Source of the DNA: an uncultured Mailhella sp.
GTDB lineage: Bacteria; Desulfobacterota; Desulfovibrionia; Desulfovibrionales; Desulfovibrionaceae
Direction: 5' to 3'
Length of the DNA: 43,812 bases
Assembly: GCF_947631555.1 (NCBI RefSeq)
Contig: NZ_CANRLT010000014.1
Location: 1 to 43,812 of the forward strand
Of this stretch, positions 31,421 to 40,134 are shown piece after piece. Made by a program: the position numbers and the translations under genes. Under the pieces are notes generated by a model. The model saw only the letters and a program-made list of their open reading frames with translations, had not been told where the DNA came from and ran no database searches. Positions within the stretch are counted from its first letter, which is position 1. Each line of letters begins with the position of its first letter.

Positions 31421-33031
31421 ATGAAGCATACAACTGTAGTCATCATTGGCGGAGGAGCCACAGGCATAGGCATTCTGCGTGATCTGAGCATGCGCGGAGT
31501 CAAGGCCGTTCTTCTAGAACAGGGGGGCATAGCTGCGGGAGCGAGTTCCCGTTTCCATGGTCTGCTCCACAGCGGCGGTCGGTATGCCGTCAAAGACAAT
31601 GAAGCGGCGCGGGAATGTATCGAAGAAAATACGATACTTCGGCGCATCGGCCGCGAATGTGTCGAGGAATCGGAAGGTTTTTTCGTCCTTACCCGCGAAG
31701 ACGATCCTTCCTATGAAAAAATATGGGTAGATTCTTGTGAAAAAGCTGGTATCAGCGCTGCTCCTTTAGATGTTAAGGATGCGCTCAGACTTGAACCGAA
31801 CCTTGATCCCGATATTCGGGCAGTCTATCGCGTCCCAGACTCCAGCGTAGACGGTTTCCGCTTGGTCTGGCACAACGCGATGTCGGCTCGCCGCTATGGC
31901 GGAGAGATGCTTACGCATCATCAGGTCATTGCCATTGATCAAGAAGGAGGACGGGTGAAAGCCGTACGCGCCCGTAATCTTATCACCGGCGAAGAAGTCT
32001 GCATAGCCTGCGAAATGGTGGTGAACGCCGCCGGTTCCTGGGCCGCACAGATCGTTCGGCTTGTGGGACTGGACGTGGGTGTACAGCCAGACAGGGGCAC
32101 ACTCATCGCCTTTAACCACCGCTTTACCTCCCGCATCATCAACCGACTGCACATGAGTTCCGATGGCGACATTTTTGTACCCCACGGTTCCATTACCATT
32201 CTTGGCACCACATCGTTCAAGGCCGACCGGCCTGACGATCACCATGTTCCTCCAGAAGACGTTCTCCGGCTTCTTGACATTGGCGAAGTGCTTTTCCCAC
32301 AGCTTCGCAGTTACCGCATTCTTCGGGCATTTGCCGGCACCCGTCCCTTGTATATCAGCAACGGCAGCGCCGCAGGGCGAGCGGCAAGCCGCGGCTTCCA
32401 CATCTCCGACCATTCGGAGGAAGGCTTGGAGGGGATGCTGTCCATTTTCGGCGGCAAATTCACGACGTACCGCCTGATGGCCGAAAAGCTCTGTGATCTT
32501 CTCTGCAGCAAACTCGGCGTCACGGCAAAATGCCGCACGGCTTTGGAGCCGCTCATCGCCGATCCTTCCCCCGAAGTACTGGAAAAAGCCAGGAAGGTTT
32601 TTCCCGTCCACGGGGCGGAGCTGGCAGCCAATCGTTTGGGAGATGCTTTCCCCACCGTTGTGGAACGTGCTGAGGCCATGAAGGAAAATACGCTTCTCTG
32701 CGAATGCGAAATGGTTTCCCGCGCGGAAATCGAATTTGTGGCAAACGATCCTGCCAGCACGTCGCTTACTGATGTGCGTTTGCGGACACGTCTGGGCATG
32801 GGAACCTGTCAGGGAACCTTCTGCTCACTGCGTACCATTGGCACACTTACGGAATGCGGCGTATCTTTCCCGATCTCTCCCGCCGAAAACCTGAGGGGAT
32901 TCCTCCAGGAACGCTGGAAAGGCCTGCGGCCTGCACTTTGGGGCATACAGGCCAGAGAGATGGAGCTTGGGCGTGCGGTCTATGCAGCCACACTGAACCT
33001 CGATGGAGCGAAACATGAACAGGAAAAGTGA
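31421..33031 (+). CDS. glpA: Anaerobic glycerol-3-phosphate dehydrogenase subunit A
   Basis: FAD-binding catalytic subunit (536 residues) of the anaerobic glycerol-3-phosphate dehydrogenase, which oxidises sn-glycerol 3-phosphate to dihydroxyacetone phosphate and feeds electrons to the menaquinone pool through GlpB and GlpC. The Rossmann motif VVIIGGGATGIGILRDLSMRG is at the N-terminus, followed by SSRFHGLLHSGGRYAVKD. The long middle part has VVNAAGSWAAQIV (near 200). The C-terminal domain carries CECEMVS and later GMGTCQGTFC, the BFD-like [2Fe-2S] cysteines. The ATG at 31421 follows AAGGGTGG. The stop overlaps glpB by 17 bases. Confidence 0.93.
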   Translation: MKHTTVVIIGGGATGIGILRDLSMRGVKAVLLEQGGIAAGASSRFHGLLHSGGRYAVKDNEAARECIEENTILRRIGRECVEESEGFFVLTREDDPSYEKIWVDSCEKAGISAAPLDVKDALRLEPNLDPDIRAVYRVPDSSVDGFRLVWHNAMSARRYGGEMLTHHQVIAIDQEGGRVKAVRARNLITGEEVCIACEMVVNAAGSWAAQIVRLVGLDVGVQPDRGTLIAFNHRFTSRIINRLHMSSDGDIFVPHGSITILGTTSFKADRPDDHHVPPEDVLRLLDIGEVLFPQLRSYRILRAFAGTRPLYISNGSAAGRAASRGFHISDHSEEGLEGMLSIFGGKFTTYRLMAEKLCDLLCSKLGVTAKCRTALEPLIADPSPEVLEKARKVFPVHGAELAANRLGDAFPTVVERAEAMKENTLLCECEMVSRAEIEFVANDPASTSLTDVRLRTRLGMGTCQGTFCSLRTIGTLTECGVSFPISPAENLRGFLQERWKGLRPALWGIQAREMELGRAVYAATLNLDGAKHEQEK

Positions 33032-34265
33032 TATCCTCGTTGTTGGTTCAGGCCTTGCCGGTATGACGGCGGCACTGACAGCTGCTGCATCTGGAAAATC
33101 GGTAACACTCCTTTGTTACGGCGCAGGTTCCTTGTCCATCAGCAGCGACTGCATTGATGTTCTAGGATATTTTGGCGGTGAGCGTACGAAGGAGCCTTTC
33201 ACAGTCATGGAGCGTCTGCCGGAAGAACATCCCTACCGCAAAATCGGCACGCAAGCAGTCAAAACCGCGTTGGAATGGTTTGAAAAATTTTGTGCCGGCG
33301 CGGGATTAGATCTACACAAACCGGCGGAAGGAGAGGGCAACCACGAACTCATTACTGTCATGGGAACCACAAAACCGAGCTGGCTTTGCCCTGACAGTCA
33401 CGATGCGGCCTGTATCCGTGATGCAAAACATATTGCCGTCTTCACCGTTGAAAACATGAAGGATGTGCATCCAAGACTCATCATCGATCAGCTCAAGCAT
33501 TATCCGTTCTTGGCAGATAAGGATTTTCAAGGCTTTACCCTTCCTTGTCCCATCAAGGATGCCCGCCGCAACATCACGCCTCTGGACATTGCGCGCTATG
33601 TGGACAAGCCTGATGGTCTGCGCTGGCTTCACGAAAATCTGGAAGCTTTTGCCGGGAAGTTTGATGTTTTTCTGCTTCCGCCTATCTGTGGCATGGAGCT
33701 CGCTCAAAACGTATGGAAGAAACTCAGCACTGAGCTGAACGTCCGTATTGTCGAAATGATCTCCATTCCACCTGCGGTCTCCGGTCTGCGACTGTACGAT
33801 GTACTGCGCAAGTCGCTCAATCAGAAGGGCGTGTACCTGGCCGAGAACGTCCAGATCCTGAGTGCGGATGTGGAGCAGGGGAAGTGCAGGGCACTGTATT
33901 CTGAGGAGGGTCAGCGCTGGGAAGCCGATGAATTTGTCATTGCCACAGGAGGTCTCCTGAGCGGTGGTATCAGCACTGAACCAGGAAAAGCGTGGGAAAG
34001 CATTTTTCATATTCCGCTGAATGTTCCCGCTGATATAGAAGCCTGGTCTTCGCCTGATATCTTCGGCAGCAGCCTCTTTGCACGTATGGGTGTTTCCGTG
34101 GGAGGCGATCTTCGGCCTCTGGACGAGGGCGGTGCGATCCTGCTCAAGAATGTCCGTTTTGCCGGACGCGTCCTCGGCGGATACGATTTCGCTCTTGAAA
34201 AAAGCGGTCACGGAGTGGCTCTTGCCACGGGCTGGCTGGCCGGTACACTGGCTGGAAAGGAGTAG
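33015..34265 (+). CDS. glpB: Anaerobic glycerol-3-phosphate dehydrogenase subunit B
   Basis: A 416-residue FAD-fold subunit B. The N-terminal SDILVVGSGLAGMTAALTAAASGKSV is a dinucleotide-binding fold and is followed by GAGSLSISSDCIDVLGYF, the segment typical of GlpB. Later stretches LLPPICGMELAQNVWKKLS and IATGGLLSGGISTEPG fit the family. The ATG at 33015 has GGAG six bases upstream, and lies within the end of glpA; an ATG at 33003 is the alternative. It links GlpA to the membrane-associated GlpC. Confidence 0.9.
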   Translation: MNRKSDILVVGSGLAGMTAALTAAASGKSVTLLCYGAGSLSISSDCIDVLGYFGGERTKEPFTVMERLPEEHPYRKIGTQAVKTALEWFEKFCAGAGLDLHKPAEGEGNHELITVMGTTKPSWLCPDSHDAACIRDAKHIAVFTVENMKDVHPRLIIDQLKHYPFLADKDFQGFTLPCPIKDARRNITPLDIARYVDKPDGLRWLHENLEAFAGKFDVFLLPPICGMELAQNVWKKLSTELNVRIVEMISIPPAVSGLRLYDVLRKSLNQKGVYLAENVQILSADVEQGKCRALYSEEGQRWEADEFVIATGGLLSGGISTEPGKAWESIFHIPLNVPADIEAWSSPDIFGSSLFARMGVSVGGDLRPLDEGGAILLKNVRFAGRVLGGYDFALEKSGHGVALATGWLAGTLAGKE

Positions 34266-34269
34266 GGCA

Positions 34270-35475
34270 ATGAAACACCGCAATCCCGATAAATGTGTTG
34301 CCTGCAGCACCTGTGTGGTGCAGTGCCCTGTTGCTGAAGTGACGTCCAAATTCCTTGGGCCACGAATGACCGGGCCGGCCTCGGAACGTTTCCGACTGCT
34401 GAACGCGGGCGAAGACGAATCACTAAGCTACTGTGCTAACTGCAAAAATTGCAATATTTCCTGTCCGCAGGGTGTAGACGTGGCCAATATCAACATGCTG
34501 GCCCGGACTCGCTACAGTCGCGAACATCGTCCTTCTTTCCGAGACTGGATACTTGCCCACGGTGAACTGGAAGCCGATCTGGTGCGATTCTTCCCCTCGA
34601 GTCTGGTCAACTTCGGCATGGTCAATCCTCTGACGAAATTCGTCCTGGACGCGATCGGTATCAGTAAGAAGGCGGATCTCCCAACCTTTGCCCGGGATCA
34701 ATTTCCGGCGCTGTTCAAGTCTTACCGTCAGCCAACTCTTCACAAAAAAGTTGTTTTCTTCCCTGGTTGCTATATCAAAGCCTATGCCCCTGAAACAGGC
34801 ATAGATCTGGTCTGGCTGCTCAATAGGGCAGGGTACAACGTCATATATCCTGAAAATTTCTGTTGCTGTGGCACACCGCTGTACACGAACGGCTTTGAAA
34901 AAGACGCTCGCAAAAATGCCGCTGTTAATTTGCTTGAACTGAAAAAATGGCGTGAGGAAGGGATTCCCGTCCTGTCTCTATGCCCAAGCTGCCAGCTTAT
35001 GTTCCGTTCGGAGATTCCAATTTATTTTCCTGAGTTGGCTGAAGAGCTGGATGGAAAGACGGCCTTGGACGACGCCCAGGAATTTATTCTTTCCTGCATC
35101 GAAAAAGGGGAATTGCCCCTCGCTGGCGCAGAACAGAATAAACTTGATGTCATGTACCATGCGCCCTGCCATCTTCGGGCGCAGGGCATTGGTATGCCCG
35201 GGCTTGAACTTCTCAAAAAACTTCCGGGCGTACACGCTGTCAACGCTGACGCTGGTTGCTGCGGAATATCGGGCAGCTATGGATTCAAGAAAGAAAAATA
35301 TGACATCGGCATGGCCGTTGGTTCACAGCTTTTCCGAACCATCAAGGATAGCGGCATAGAGCAGGTAGCTACCGACTGCGGAACCTGCCGGGTTCAGATT
35401 ATGCACGGCACGGGCCATCCTGTTGCTCATCCGTTGAATATCCTACGCCGTCGTCTGGACACAACGAGACGTTAA
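34270..35475 (+). CDS. glpC: Anaerobic glycerol-3-phosphate dehydrogenase subunit C
   Basis: A 401-residue iron-sulfur subunit C. Two [4Fe-4S] motifs near the N-terminus are CVACSTCVVQCP and CANCKNCNISCP. Two cysteine-rich CCG domains follow: FPGCYIKAYAPETG with FCCCGTPLYTNGFEKDA, and APCHLRAQGIGMPG with GCCGISGSYGF, ending in TDCGTCRVQI. Such domains bind unusual cubane clusters that pass electrons to quinone. The ATG at 34270 has AAGGAG seven bases upstream and follows glpB by four bases. A long in-frame upstream extension inside glpB is not real. Confidence 0.92.
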   Translation: MKHRNPDKCVACSTCVVQCPVAEVTSKFLGPRMTGPASERFRLLNAGEDESLSYCANCKNCNISCPQGVDVANINMLARTRYSREHRPSFRDWILAHGELEADLVRFFPSSLVNFGMVNPLTKFVLDAIGISKKADLPTFARDQFPALFKSYRQPTLHKKVVFFPGCYIKAYAPETGIDLVWLLNRAGYNVIYPENFCCCGTPLYTNGFEKDARKNAAVNLLELKKWREEGIPVLSLCPSCQLMFRSEIPIYFPELAEELDGKTALDDAQEFILSCIEKGELPLAGAEQNKLDVMYHAPCHLRAQGIGMPGLELLKKLPGVHAVNADAGCCGISGSYGFKKEKYDIGMAVGSQLFRTIKDSGIEQVATDCGTCRVQIMHGTGHPVAHPLNILRRRLDTTRR

Positions 35476-35506
35476 ACTTACGTCTGTTTTTCAGACACGG
35501 ATGCAT

Positions 35507-35550
35507 CTCATGAAAAGAACTGCCGGTTTTCAGGCAGTTCTTTTCATGAG
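35507..35550 (+). terminator. Strong hairpin after glpC
   Basis: A perfect 18-bp stem (CTCATGAAAAGAACTGCC / GGCAGTTCTTTTCATGAG) with an eight-base loop, 32 bases after the glpC stop. The T-tract is inside the stem and no further T-run follows. It may end the glp mRNA or act as a 3' stabiliser. Confidence 0.75.
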
Positions 35551-35879
35551 TGCCCTGGAAGTCTTGCCTATACTTCGAACAAGAGGACAAAAACGTGTAC
35601 GCGTTGAGCGTTATGGTATGATTTTTGCGGATTTGTATTTAAGGTTTTTTGTGTTAGATTTTCGTTCAGTTTTTTTGTTGGGCGATAAAAGTTTACATAA
35701 TTTACATTATGGGACATTAATTATTATCGCTTTGTTGCCTGTTCACCTTATATAGGGGTTGCTCGACGCTCACCAGAACCTTCTTTTCTTTCATTCGCTT
35801 GCCGCGTATGCTAATATCCTACTTTGGATGAGTTCACCTTAACCTCTCACGGCTCACAGATAAAGCCACGGATACTTCC
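35551..35879 (+). promoter_or_regulatory. AT-rich leader of the FmdE-fusion/mobA operon with dyads
   Basis: About 330 bases without a gene, much more AT-rich than its surroundings, especially 35590-35755. It contains CATAAT-TTAC-ATTATG (35695-35710), a perfect dyad with six-base half-sites. An outer pair, GCGATAA at 35681 and TTATCGC at 35723, encloses it. TTTACA and TATTAT elements spaced 15 apart lie within and are a possible promoter. The last 120 bases before the ATG are unremarkable. Confidence 0.5.
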
Positions 35880-37523
35880 ATGAACATTGAAACCTACACA
35901 TTCAAAGAGTTTAAGGCTCTGGCAGCTAGTTTTCACGGGTATGCCGCACCAGGGATTCTTCTTGGTGGATACATGGTGGCTTTGGGCAAAAGATTACTTC
36001 CGGAGGGAACACTGTTCGAGGCCGTTTCTGAAACGCCAAAATGCCTTCCCGACGCCGTACAGCTTTTGTCCCTTTGCAGCATGGGAAATCAACGGATACA
36101 CATTCGGGATCTTGGCCGTTATGCCGTGACGCTTTATGACAAATACACAGGACAGGGCGTCCGCATAAGCGTAGATATGGAAAAGCTTCGAGCGTGGCCG
36201 GAATATTATTCCTGGCTCATGAAGCTTAAACCTAAAAAAGATCAGGATGAGAGCAAACTGTTGCAGGAAATAGAAAATGCAGGCGATTCCGTTTGCCGGG
36301 TGGAAGCTGTATCCGTATCGCCTGAGCTGCTAGGACGCCGGCATTCTGGTTCAATCGGGATATGCCCTGTCTGCGGAGAAAGTTATCCTGTGGAACACGG
36401 GCCGCTCTGTCGAGGCTGTCAGGGAGAAAACTATTTTATCCATAAGGCAAAAAAAGAGGAATCTCCCCTTCCCCCCGGCGTTCAGGTAGTTCCGCTGGAA
36501 GATGCTGTTGGCAAAAAACTCGTTCACGACATGACCAGAATCGTTCCCGGCGAAAGCAAAGGGCCGGCCTTTACTGCTGGACAGCTCGTAACAGCAGGCG
36601 ATCTTTGCCGCCTTCAGCAGATCGGTCGCTTTGAAGTAGCGATACAGACGGATGCCTCGTCTGGGGACGCTGACTTCATCCATGAAAATGCCGTGGCTGA
36701 AGCCTTTGCCAAACGCATGGCAGGAATTGGTGTACGCTACTCCCTTCCGCCTCACGAAGGCAAAATCGACTTTGTGGCCGCATATTCCGGCCTGCTCTCT
36801 GTCGATGTACGCAGACTTGAACGCTTCAACCTTGTTCCTGATGTCATGTGCGCCAGCCTGCACGATGCCACACTTGTCACTGAAGGAGAAAAATTTGCAG
36901 GTACCCGTGCCATACCGTTGTTTCTCGAACGAAGGAAGCTTGCCCTTGCACTCTCGGAGCTGGGAACAACACCGATTTTCACGGTCACGCCTCTGCGTAA
37001 GGCAAAAATGGGTATCCTCGTCACAGGTACGGAGGTTTTTAACGGGCTGATCGAAGATAAGTTTATCCCTATCATGCGAGAAAAGGCCCATCAGTACCGT
37101 TGTGACGTCCTTTGTACTGCGGTCACTCCTGATGACAAAAACACCATTGCTGAACAGGTTCAGCGCATGCTCAAGTCTGGCATCGACCTCCTCGTGACCA
37201 CAGGGGGTATGTCGGTAGACCCTGGTGATGTTACCCGCCCTGCTCTGCTTGAAGTCGGACTCACCGAGGTTCTATATGGAATGCCTGTGCTGCCTGGCGC
37301 CATGGCTATGGTCGGACGTATCGAAAGTGCAGCTGGTGCCGTGCAGGTCATGGGCGTGCCCGCCTGCGCACTTTTCTTCAAGCACACGGTCTTTGATCTG
37401 CTTCTGCCGCGTCTTCTTGCGGGGCGCCGCATCACCCGTGCCGAACTCGCCCGCCTTGGGGAAGGTGGCTATTGTCGTTCCTGCTCTGTCTGCACCTTCC
37501 CCAAATGCGGTTTTGGGAAATAA
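35880..37523 (+). CDS. FmdE domain - zinc ribbon - molybdopterin-binding (MoeA/MogA-like) fusion
   Basis: A 547-residue fusion. Residues about 1-130 are FmdE-like, with FHGYAAPGILLGGYMVALG and KCLPDAVQLLSLCSMGN; the usual second His and Cys of FHGHxCPG are Tyr and Ala here. A zinc ribbon follows (CPVCGESYPVEHGPLCRGC, near 161). Residues about 200-520 form a MoeA-C/MogA-type molybdopterin-binding unit: VPLEDAVGKKLVHDMTRIVPG, GILVTGTEVFNGLIEDKF, TTGGMSVDPGDVTRPALLE and VMGVPACALFFKHTVFD. The tail has a second cysteine cluster (CRSCSVCTFPKCGFG). The protein probably handles a molybdenum or tungsten cofactor. No clear ribosome site precedes the ATG. It is followed one base later by mobA. Confidence 0.82.
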   Translation: MNIETYTFKEFKALAASFHGYAAPGILLGGYMVALGKRLLPEGTLFEAVSETPKCLPDAVQLLSLCSMGNQRIHIRDLGRYAVTLYDKYTGQGVRISVDMEKLRAWPEYYSWLMKLKPKKDQDESKLLQEIENAGDSVCRVEAVSVSPELLGRRHSGSIGICPVCGESYPVEHGPLCRGCQGENYFIHKAKKEESPLPPGVQVVPLEDAVGKKLVHDMTRIVPGESKGPAFTAGQLVTAGDLCRLQQIGRFEVAIQTDASSGDADFIHENAVAEAFAKRMAGIGVRYSLPPHEGKIDFVAAYSGLLSVDVRRLERFNLVPDVMCASLHDATLVTEGEKFAGTRAIPLFLERRKLALALSELGTTPIFTVTPLRKAKMGILVTGTEVFNGLIEDKFIPIMREKAHQYRCDVLCTAVTPDDKNTIAEQVQRMLKSGIDLLVTTGGMSVDPGDVTRPALLEVGLTEVLYGMPVLPGAMAMVGRIESAAGAVQVMGVPACALFFKHTVFDLLLPRLLAGRRITRAELARLGEGGYCRSCSVCTFPKCGFGK

Positions 37524-37524
37524 C

Positions 37525-38127
37525 ATGATCGGAGTCATTCTTGCGGGCGGACAATCTTCGAGGTTTGGAAGTGACAAATCTCACCTGCTTCTTCCAGGCC
37601 GTAACATTACCCTTCTGCAACACCTTCTCTCTGTACTTTCTGCCCTGCCCTGTCTGTCTGGCACGGCGATTTCCTGCCGCTCAGAACAGCTTCCTCTGCT
37701 GGAAAATTTCGTCTCTTCCCGCTTTGTTCTTGACCATACGCACGGTGAAAACGGTAAACCAACGCCTCTTCGCGGTCTTATCTCTACAATTGAAACTTTG
37801 GATGACGCCACCCTTGTCATTCCATGTGACCTGCCGCTCATGACAACAAGCACACTGGCACTTCTGGCGAATGCTCGCTCACAACGTGCGACGCCAAAAA
37901 CACTCCGCACCGCCTTTGTTCACGATTGCGGCATGATGGAACCTCTTGTCGCCATTTATGAAAAAGAAGCTCTCCCTCACCTGCTAGACGCACTTCGCAA
38001 ACAGCTCTTGAGTCTCCATGACGCCATACCTCCAGAACGGCAAATTCTGGTTCCAAGCGGCGACAGATCCCCCTTTTTCAACCTGAATACGCCCGCCGAT
38101 CTCTGTGCACTCGCAGGCCTTTCCTGA
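37525..38127 (+). CDS. mobA: Molybdenum cofactor guanylyltransferase
   Basis: A 200-residue MobA-type nucleotidyltransferase that attaches GMP to molybdopterin to form the dinucleotide cofactor used by the DMSO-reductase family, such as formate dehydrogenases. The N-terminal MIGVILAGGQSSRFGSDKSHL is diagnostic, and PCDLPLM (near residue 108) carries the metal-binding Asp. NLNTPADL near the C-terminus is also typical. The ATG at 37525 is one base after the fusion-gene stop, implying re-initiation, and no separate ribosome site is visible. An in-frame extension 100 codons upstream lies inside the previous gene. Confidence 0.9.
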   Translation: MIGVILAGGQSSRFGSDKSHLLLPGRNITLLQHLLSVLSALPCLSGTAISCRSEQLPLLENFVSSRFVLDHTHGENGKPTPLRGLISTIETLDDATLVIPCDLPLMTTSTLALLANARSQRATPKTLRTAFVHDCGMMEPLVAIYEKEALPHLLDALRKQLLSLHDAIPPERQILVPSGDRSPFFNLNTPADLCALAGLS

Positions 38128-38203
38128 TCTCCCTCAATTTTTATGGTTTTACCACTTTCAAGTATTCCTTGAAGATTCTCTCGTCACCCACTGCCTTTCC
38201 ACA

Positions 38204-38238
38204 GAAAAGGCGGCCTGCCACAGACAGACCGCCTTTTC
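38204..38238. terminator. Bidirectional terminator between mobA and hydB
   Basis: AAAAGGCGG-C-CTG pairs with CAG-A-CCGCCTTTT with one internal mismatch and a seven-base loop. Flanking A and T tracts suit both converging operons. Confidence 0.75.
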
Positions 38239-38287
38239 ATAACAAGTTCAAAAAGCAATCAAAAAGCCACGTTTTCAGACACAAAGC

Positions 38288-38665
38288 CTACGCTTCGTAG
38301 GGATACTTCTTGTTGAGGAACGCTCCCCCGCGAGGACCTGGATACTGCCCTTCCTCATGAAGCTTCTTCACCGCTGCGGACTTGTCATACCAATGGGAAT
38401 GAAGCAGATGTTCTGCGGTTTCGCTCAGAGGTTTATCCAAGTAGTTCTTGTAAAGGAGCTTGACTTGTGCATTATCCTGGGAAGCACGATGGGCAAAGGC
38501 CTGATCTTCGCGGTACACGCTGGCTATCCGTTCGCACATATGGGACATGAGCGTCTGGACACCGGCCATAGCACGGCCAGTCCAATGAACACCAAAGGCA
38601 AGTCCACCTGAAAGGACAAAACAGCCGTAGAGGAAACCGCGGCGAGTGACGCTGGTGATAGACAT
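38288..38665 (-). CDS. hydB: Periplasmic [FeFe] hydrogenase small subunit
   Basis: A 125-residue small subunit of the two-subunit periplasmic [FeFe] hydrogenase. It begins SITSVTRRGFLYGCFVLSGG, a Tat signal peptide with the twin arginine, and carries the holo-enzyme across the membrane because the large subunit has no signal of its own. The mature part is helical (VYREDQAFAHRASQDNAQVK) and ends in the conserved GPRGGAFLNKKYPYEA. AGGAGG lies seven bases before the ATG. It follows hydA by 12 bases. Confidence 0.92.
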   Translation of the reverse strand: MSITSVTRRGFLYGCFVLSGGLAFGVHWTGRAMAGVQTLMSHMCERIASVYREDQAFAHRASQDNAQVKLLYKNYLDKPLSETAEHLLHSHWYDKSAAVKKLHEEGQYPGPRGGAFLNKKYPYEA

Positions 38666-38677
38666 GACAATTCCTCC

Positions 38678-39928
38678 TTATGCCTGGCTGTTTTCAAGGC
38701 GCTGTCTGTAGCTGGCGAACAGCTGACCGGTTCTGCGTTCAAACACTTCCCAAACGGAAGGCATAATGGGCTGACCTCCTCCGCAGACACAGCCGCCGGG
38801 ACAGGCCATAAACTCAATGAAATGATAGGGACTTTTGCCTTCGCGAACCATATTGAGGACAGACGGGAAATTCTTGGCGCCATGCACCACCGCGACGTGA
38901 ACCTCGATGCCTCCAACGTTGATGGTGGCGTCGCGAAAACCTTTCATGCCACGAACAGGCTTGAAATCCATCTTACCGGGCTTCGAGCCGGTTACGGCCT
39001 CATACGCATAGCGCAGAGCAGCTTCCATGACCCCGCCCGTCACGCCGAAGATGGTGGCGCCGCCCGTGGATTCCCCCATGAGGTCGTCAACTTCACCGTC
39101 AGGAAGGTGCGCCAGGTCAATACCGGCCTTTTTGATCATATAGGCCAGTTCGCGGGTGTTGATAGTGGCGTCGATATCACGCATACCGCTGGCCTGAAGT
39201 TCAGGGCGCAGACCTTCGTATTTCTTCGCTACGCAGGGCATGATCGACACGGTATAGATGTTTTTTGGATCATAACCACGTTTTTCTGCGCCGTAGGTCT
39301 TGGCCAGCGCACCGTTCATGCCCACCGGAGATTTGCAGGAGGAGAAATGCGGAAGAAGGTCGGGATAATAGGTCTCGCAATACTTCTGCCAGCCGGGGCA
39401 ACAGGAGGTGAACTGGGGAAGATCCTGCTTTTCGGTGAGACGTTTGACAAATTCCGAGGCCTCTTCCCAGATGGTCACGTCGGCGGCAAATTCCGTATCC
39501 CAGCAGTGAGCGAAGCCCAGCTTCTTCAGTGCAGTGAGCATCCGGCCGGTAGTCACGGATCCGACGGGCATACCAAAGGCTTCGCCCAAAGCATAGCGGA
39601 CGGCAGGCGCAGGCATGGCAATGCACTTGATCTTTTTGTCGGCCAGCTTCTGTTCGAGTTCGGGCACCCATGTGTGCTGCTCATAGATAGCCCCTTGCGG
39701 GCAGTGGACGAGACACTGGCCGCAATTGATGCAGGCTTCGGGATGAGGGATGCTGTGCGCCTTGCCAGACGAGCCATAAATGGCATCTACAGGGCAGTAC
39801 CGCTGACAGGAATCGCAGCCGATGCACTTCGAGGGATCAATCTGGACGAAGCCAAACTGATCCGGATTGCTTCCAACTTCGGGGGTGTGCATTTCGTACT
39901 GCACATGCTCCATAGTGATACGAGCCAT
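38678..39928 (-). CDS. hydA: Periplasmic [FeFe] hydrogenase large subunit
   Basis: Catalytic subunit (416 residues) that reversibly reduces protons to H2, found periplasmically in Desulfovibrio. Two [4Fe-4S] ferredoxin motifs ([12 protein letters not shown] near residue 35 and [12 protein letters not shown] near 66) wire electrons to the H-cluster. The H-cluster motifs are [10 protein letters not shown] (L1, near 172), [10 protein letters not shown] (L2, near 228) and [15 protein letters not shown] (L3, near 373). All cluster cysteines are present, so it should be functional if matured. GGAGAG lies just upstream of the ATG. No HydE, HydF or HydG maturase lies in the window. Confidence 0.95.
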   Translation of the reverse strand: MARITMEHVQYEMHTPEVGSNPDQFGFVQIDPSKCIGCDSCQRYCPVDAIYGSSGKAHSIPHPEACINCGQCLVHCPQGAIYEQHTWVPELEQKLADKKIKCIAMPAPAVRYALGEAFGMPVGSVTTGRMLTALKKLGFAHCWDTEFAADVTIWEEASEFVKRLTEKQDLPQFTSCCPGWQKYCETYYPDLLPHFSSCKSPVGMNGALAKTYGAEKRGYDPKNIYTVSIMPCVAKKYEGLRPELQASGMRDIDATINTRELAYMIKKAGIDLAHLPDGEVDDLMGESTGGATIFGVTGGVMEAALRYAYEAVTGSKPGKMDFKPVRGMKGFRDATINVGGIEVHVAVVHGAKNFPSVLNMVREGKSPYHFIEFMACPGGCVCGGGQPIMPSVWEVFERRTGQLFASYRQRLENSQA

Positions 39929-39963
39929 TCAACTCTCCACGGCTAAAATGTGTCTCTCCTTTC

Positions 39964-39994
39964 GGCCTCCCGCGAACGCGGTCAGGTTGAGGCC
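39964..39994 (-). promoter_or_regulatory. Nested hairpin in the hydA leader
   Basis: In the transcribed leader, GGCCTC pairs with GAGGCC as an outer stem and CCGCG with CGCGG as an inner stem separated by AA. It lies 36 to 66 bases upstream of the hydA start codon, between the promoter and the ribosome site. Possible role in mRNA stability or regulation. Confidence 0.45.
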
Positions 39995-40013
39995 ACGGAT
40001 TCCTCGTTCACAA

Positions 40014-40042
40014 GGTATAAAATAATACGGAAATCTTGTAAA
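40014..40042 (-). promoter_or_regulatory. Candidate promoter for hydA-hydB
   Basis: On the minus strand TTTACA, a 17-base spacer and TATACC, about 85 bases upstream of the hydA ATG. A TTGTGA half-site immediately follows but I see no partner, so a CRP/FNR site is not supported. Confidence 0.5.
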
Positions 40043-40077
40043 CAGTATCCTCGAAAAAACCTTCCCCGCGCAGGCAT

Positions 40078-40113
40078 AAAAAAGAGCCATGCCACGGACT
40101 AGCGGCACGGCTC
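40078..40113 (-). terminator. Rho-independent terminator of metNIQ
   Basis: GAGCCATGCC pairs with GGCACGGCTC with one mismatch and a ten-base loop. On the minus strand it is followed by TTTTTTATG, just past the metQ stop. Confidence 0.8.
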
Positions 40114-40134
40114 CGGCATGGATGGAGAACTCCC

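Noticed and set aside
39929..40010. CRP/FNR site in the hydA promoter region
   Set aside because: Only one half-site (TTGTGA) is present; no matching half-site lies at the correct distance.
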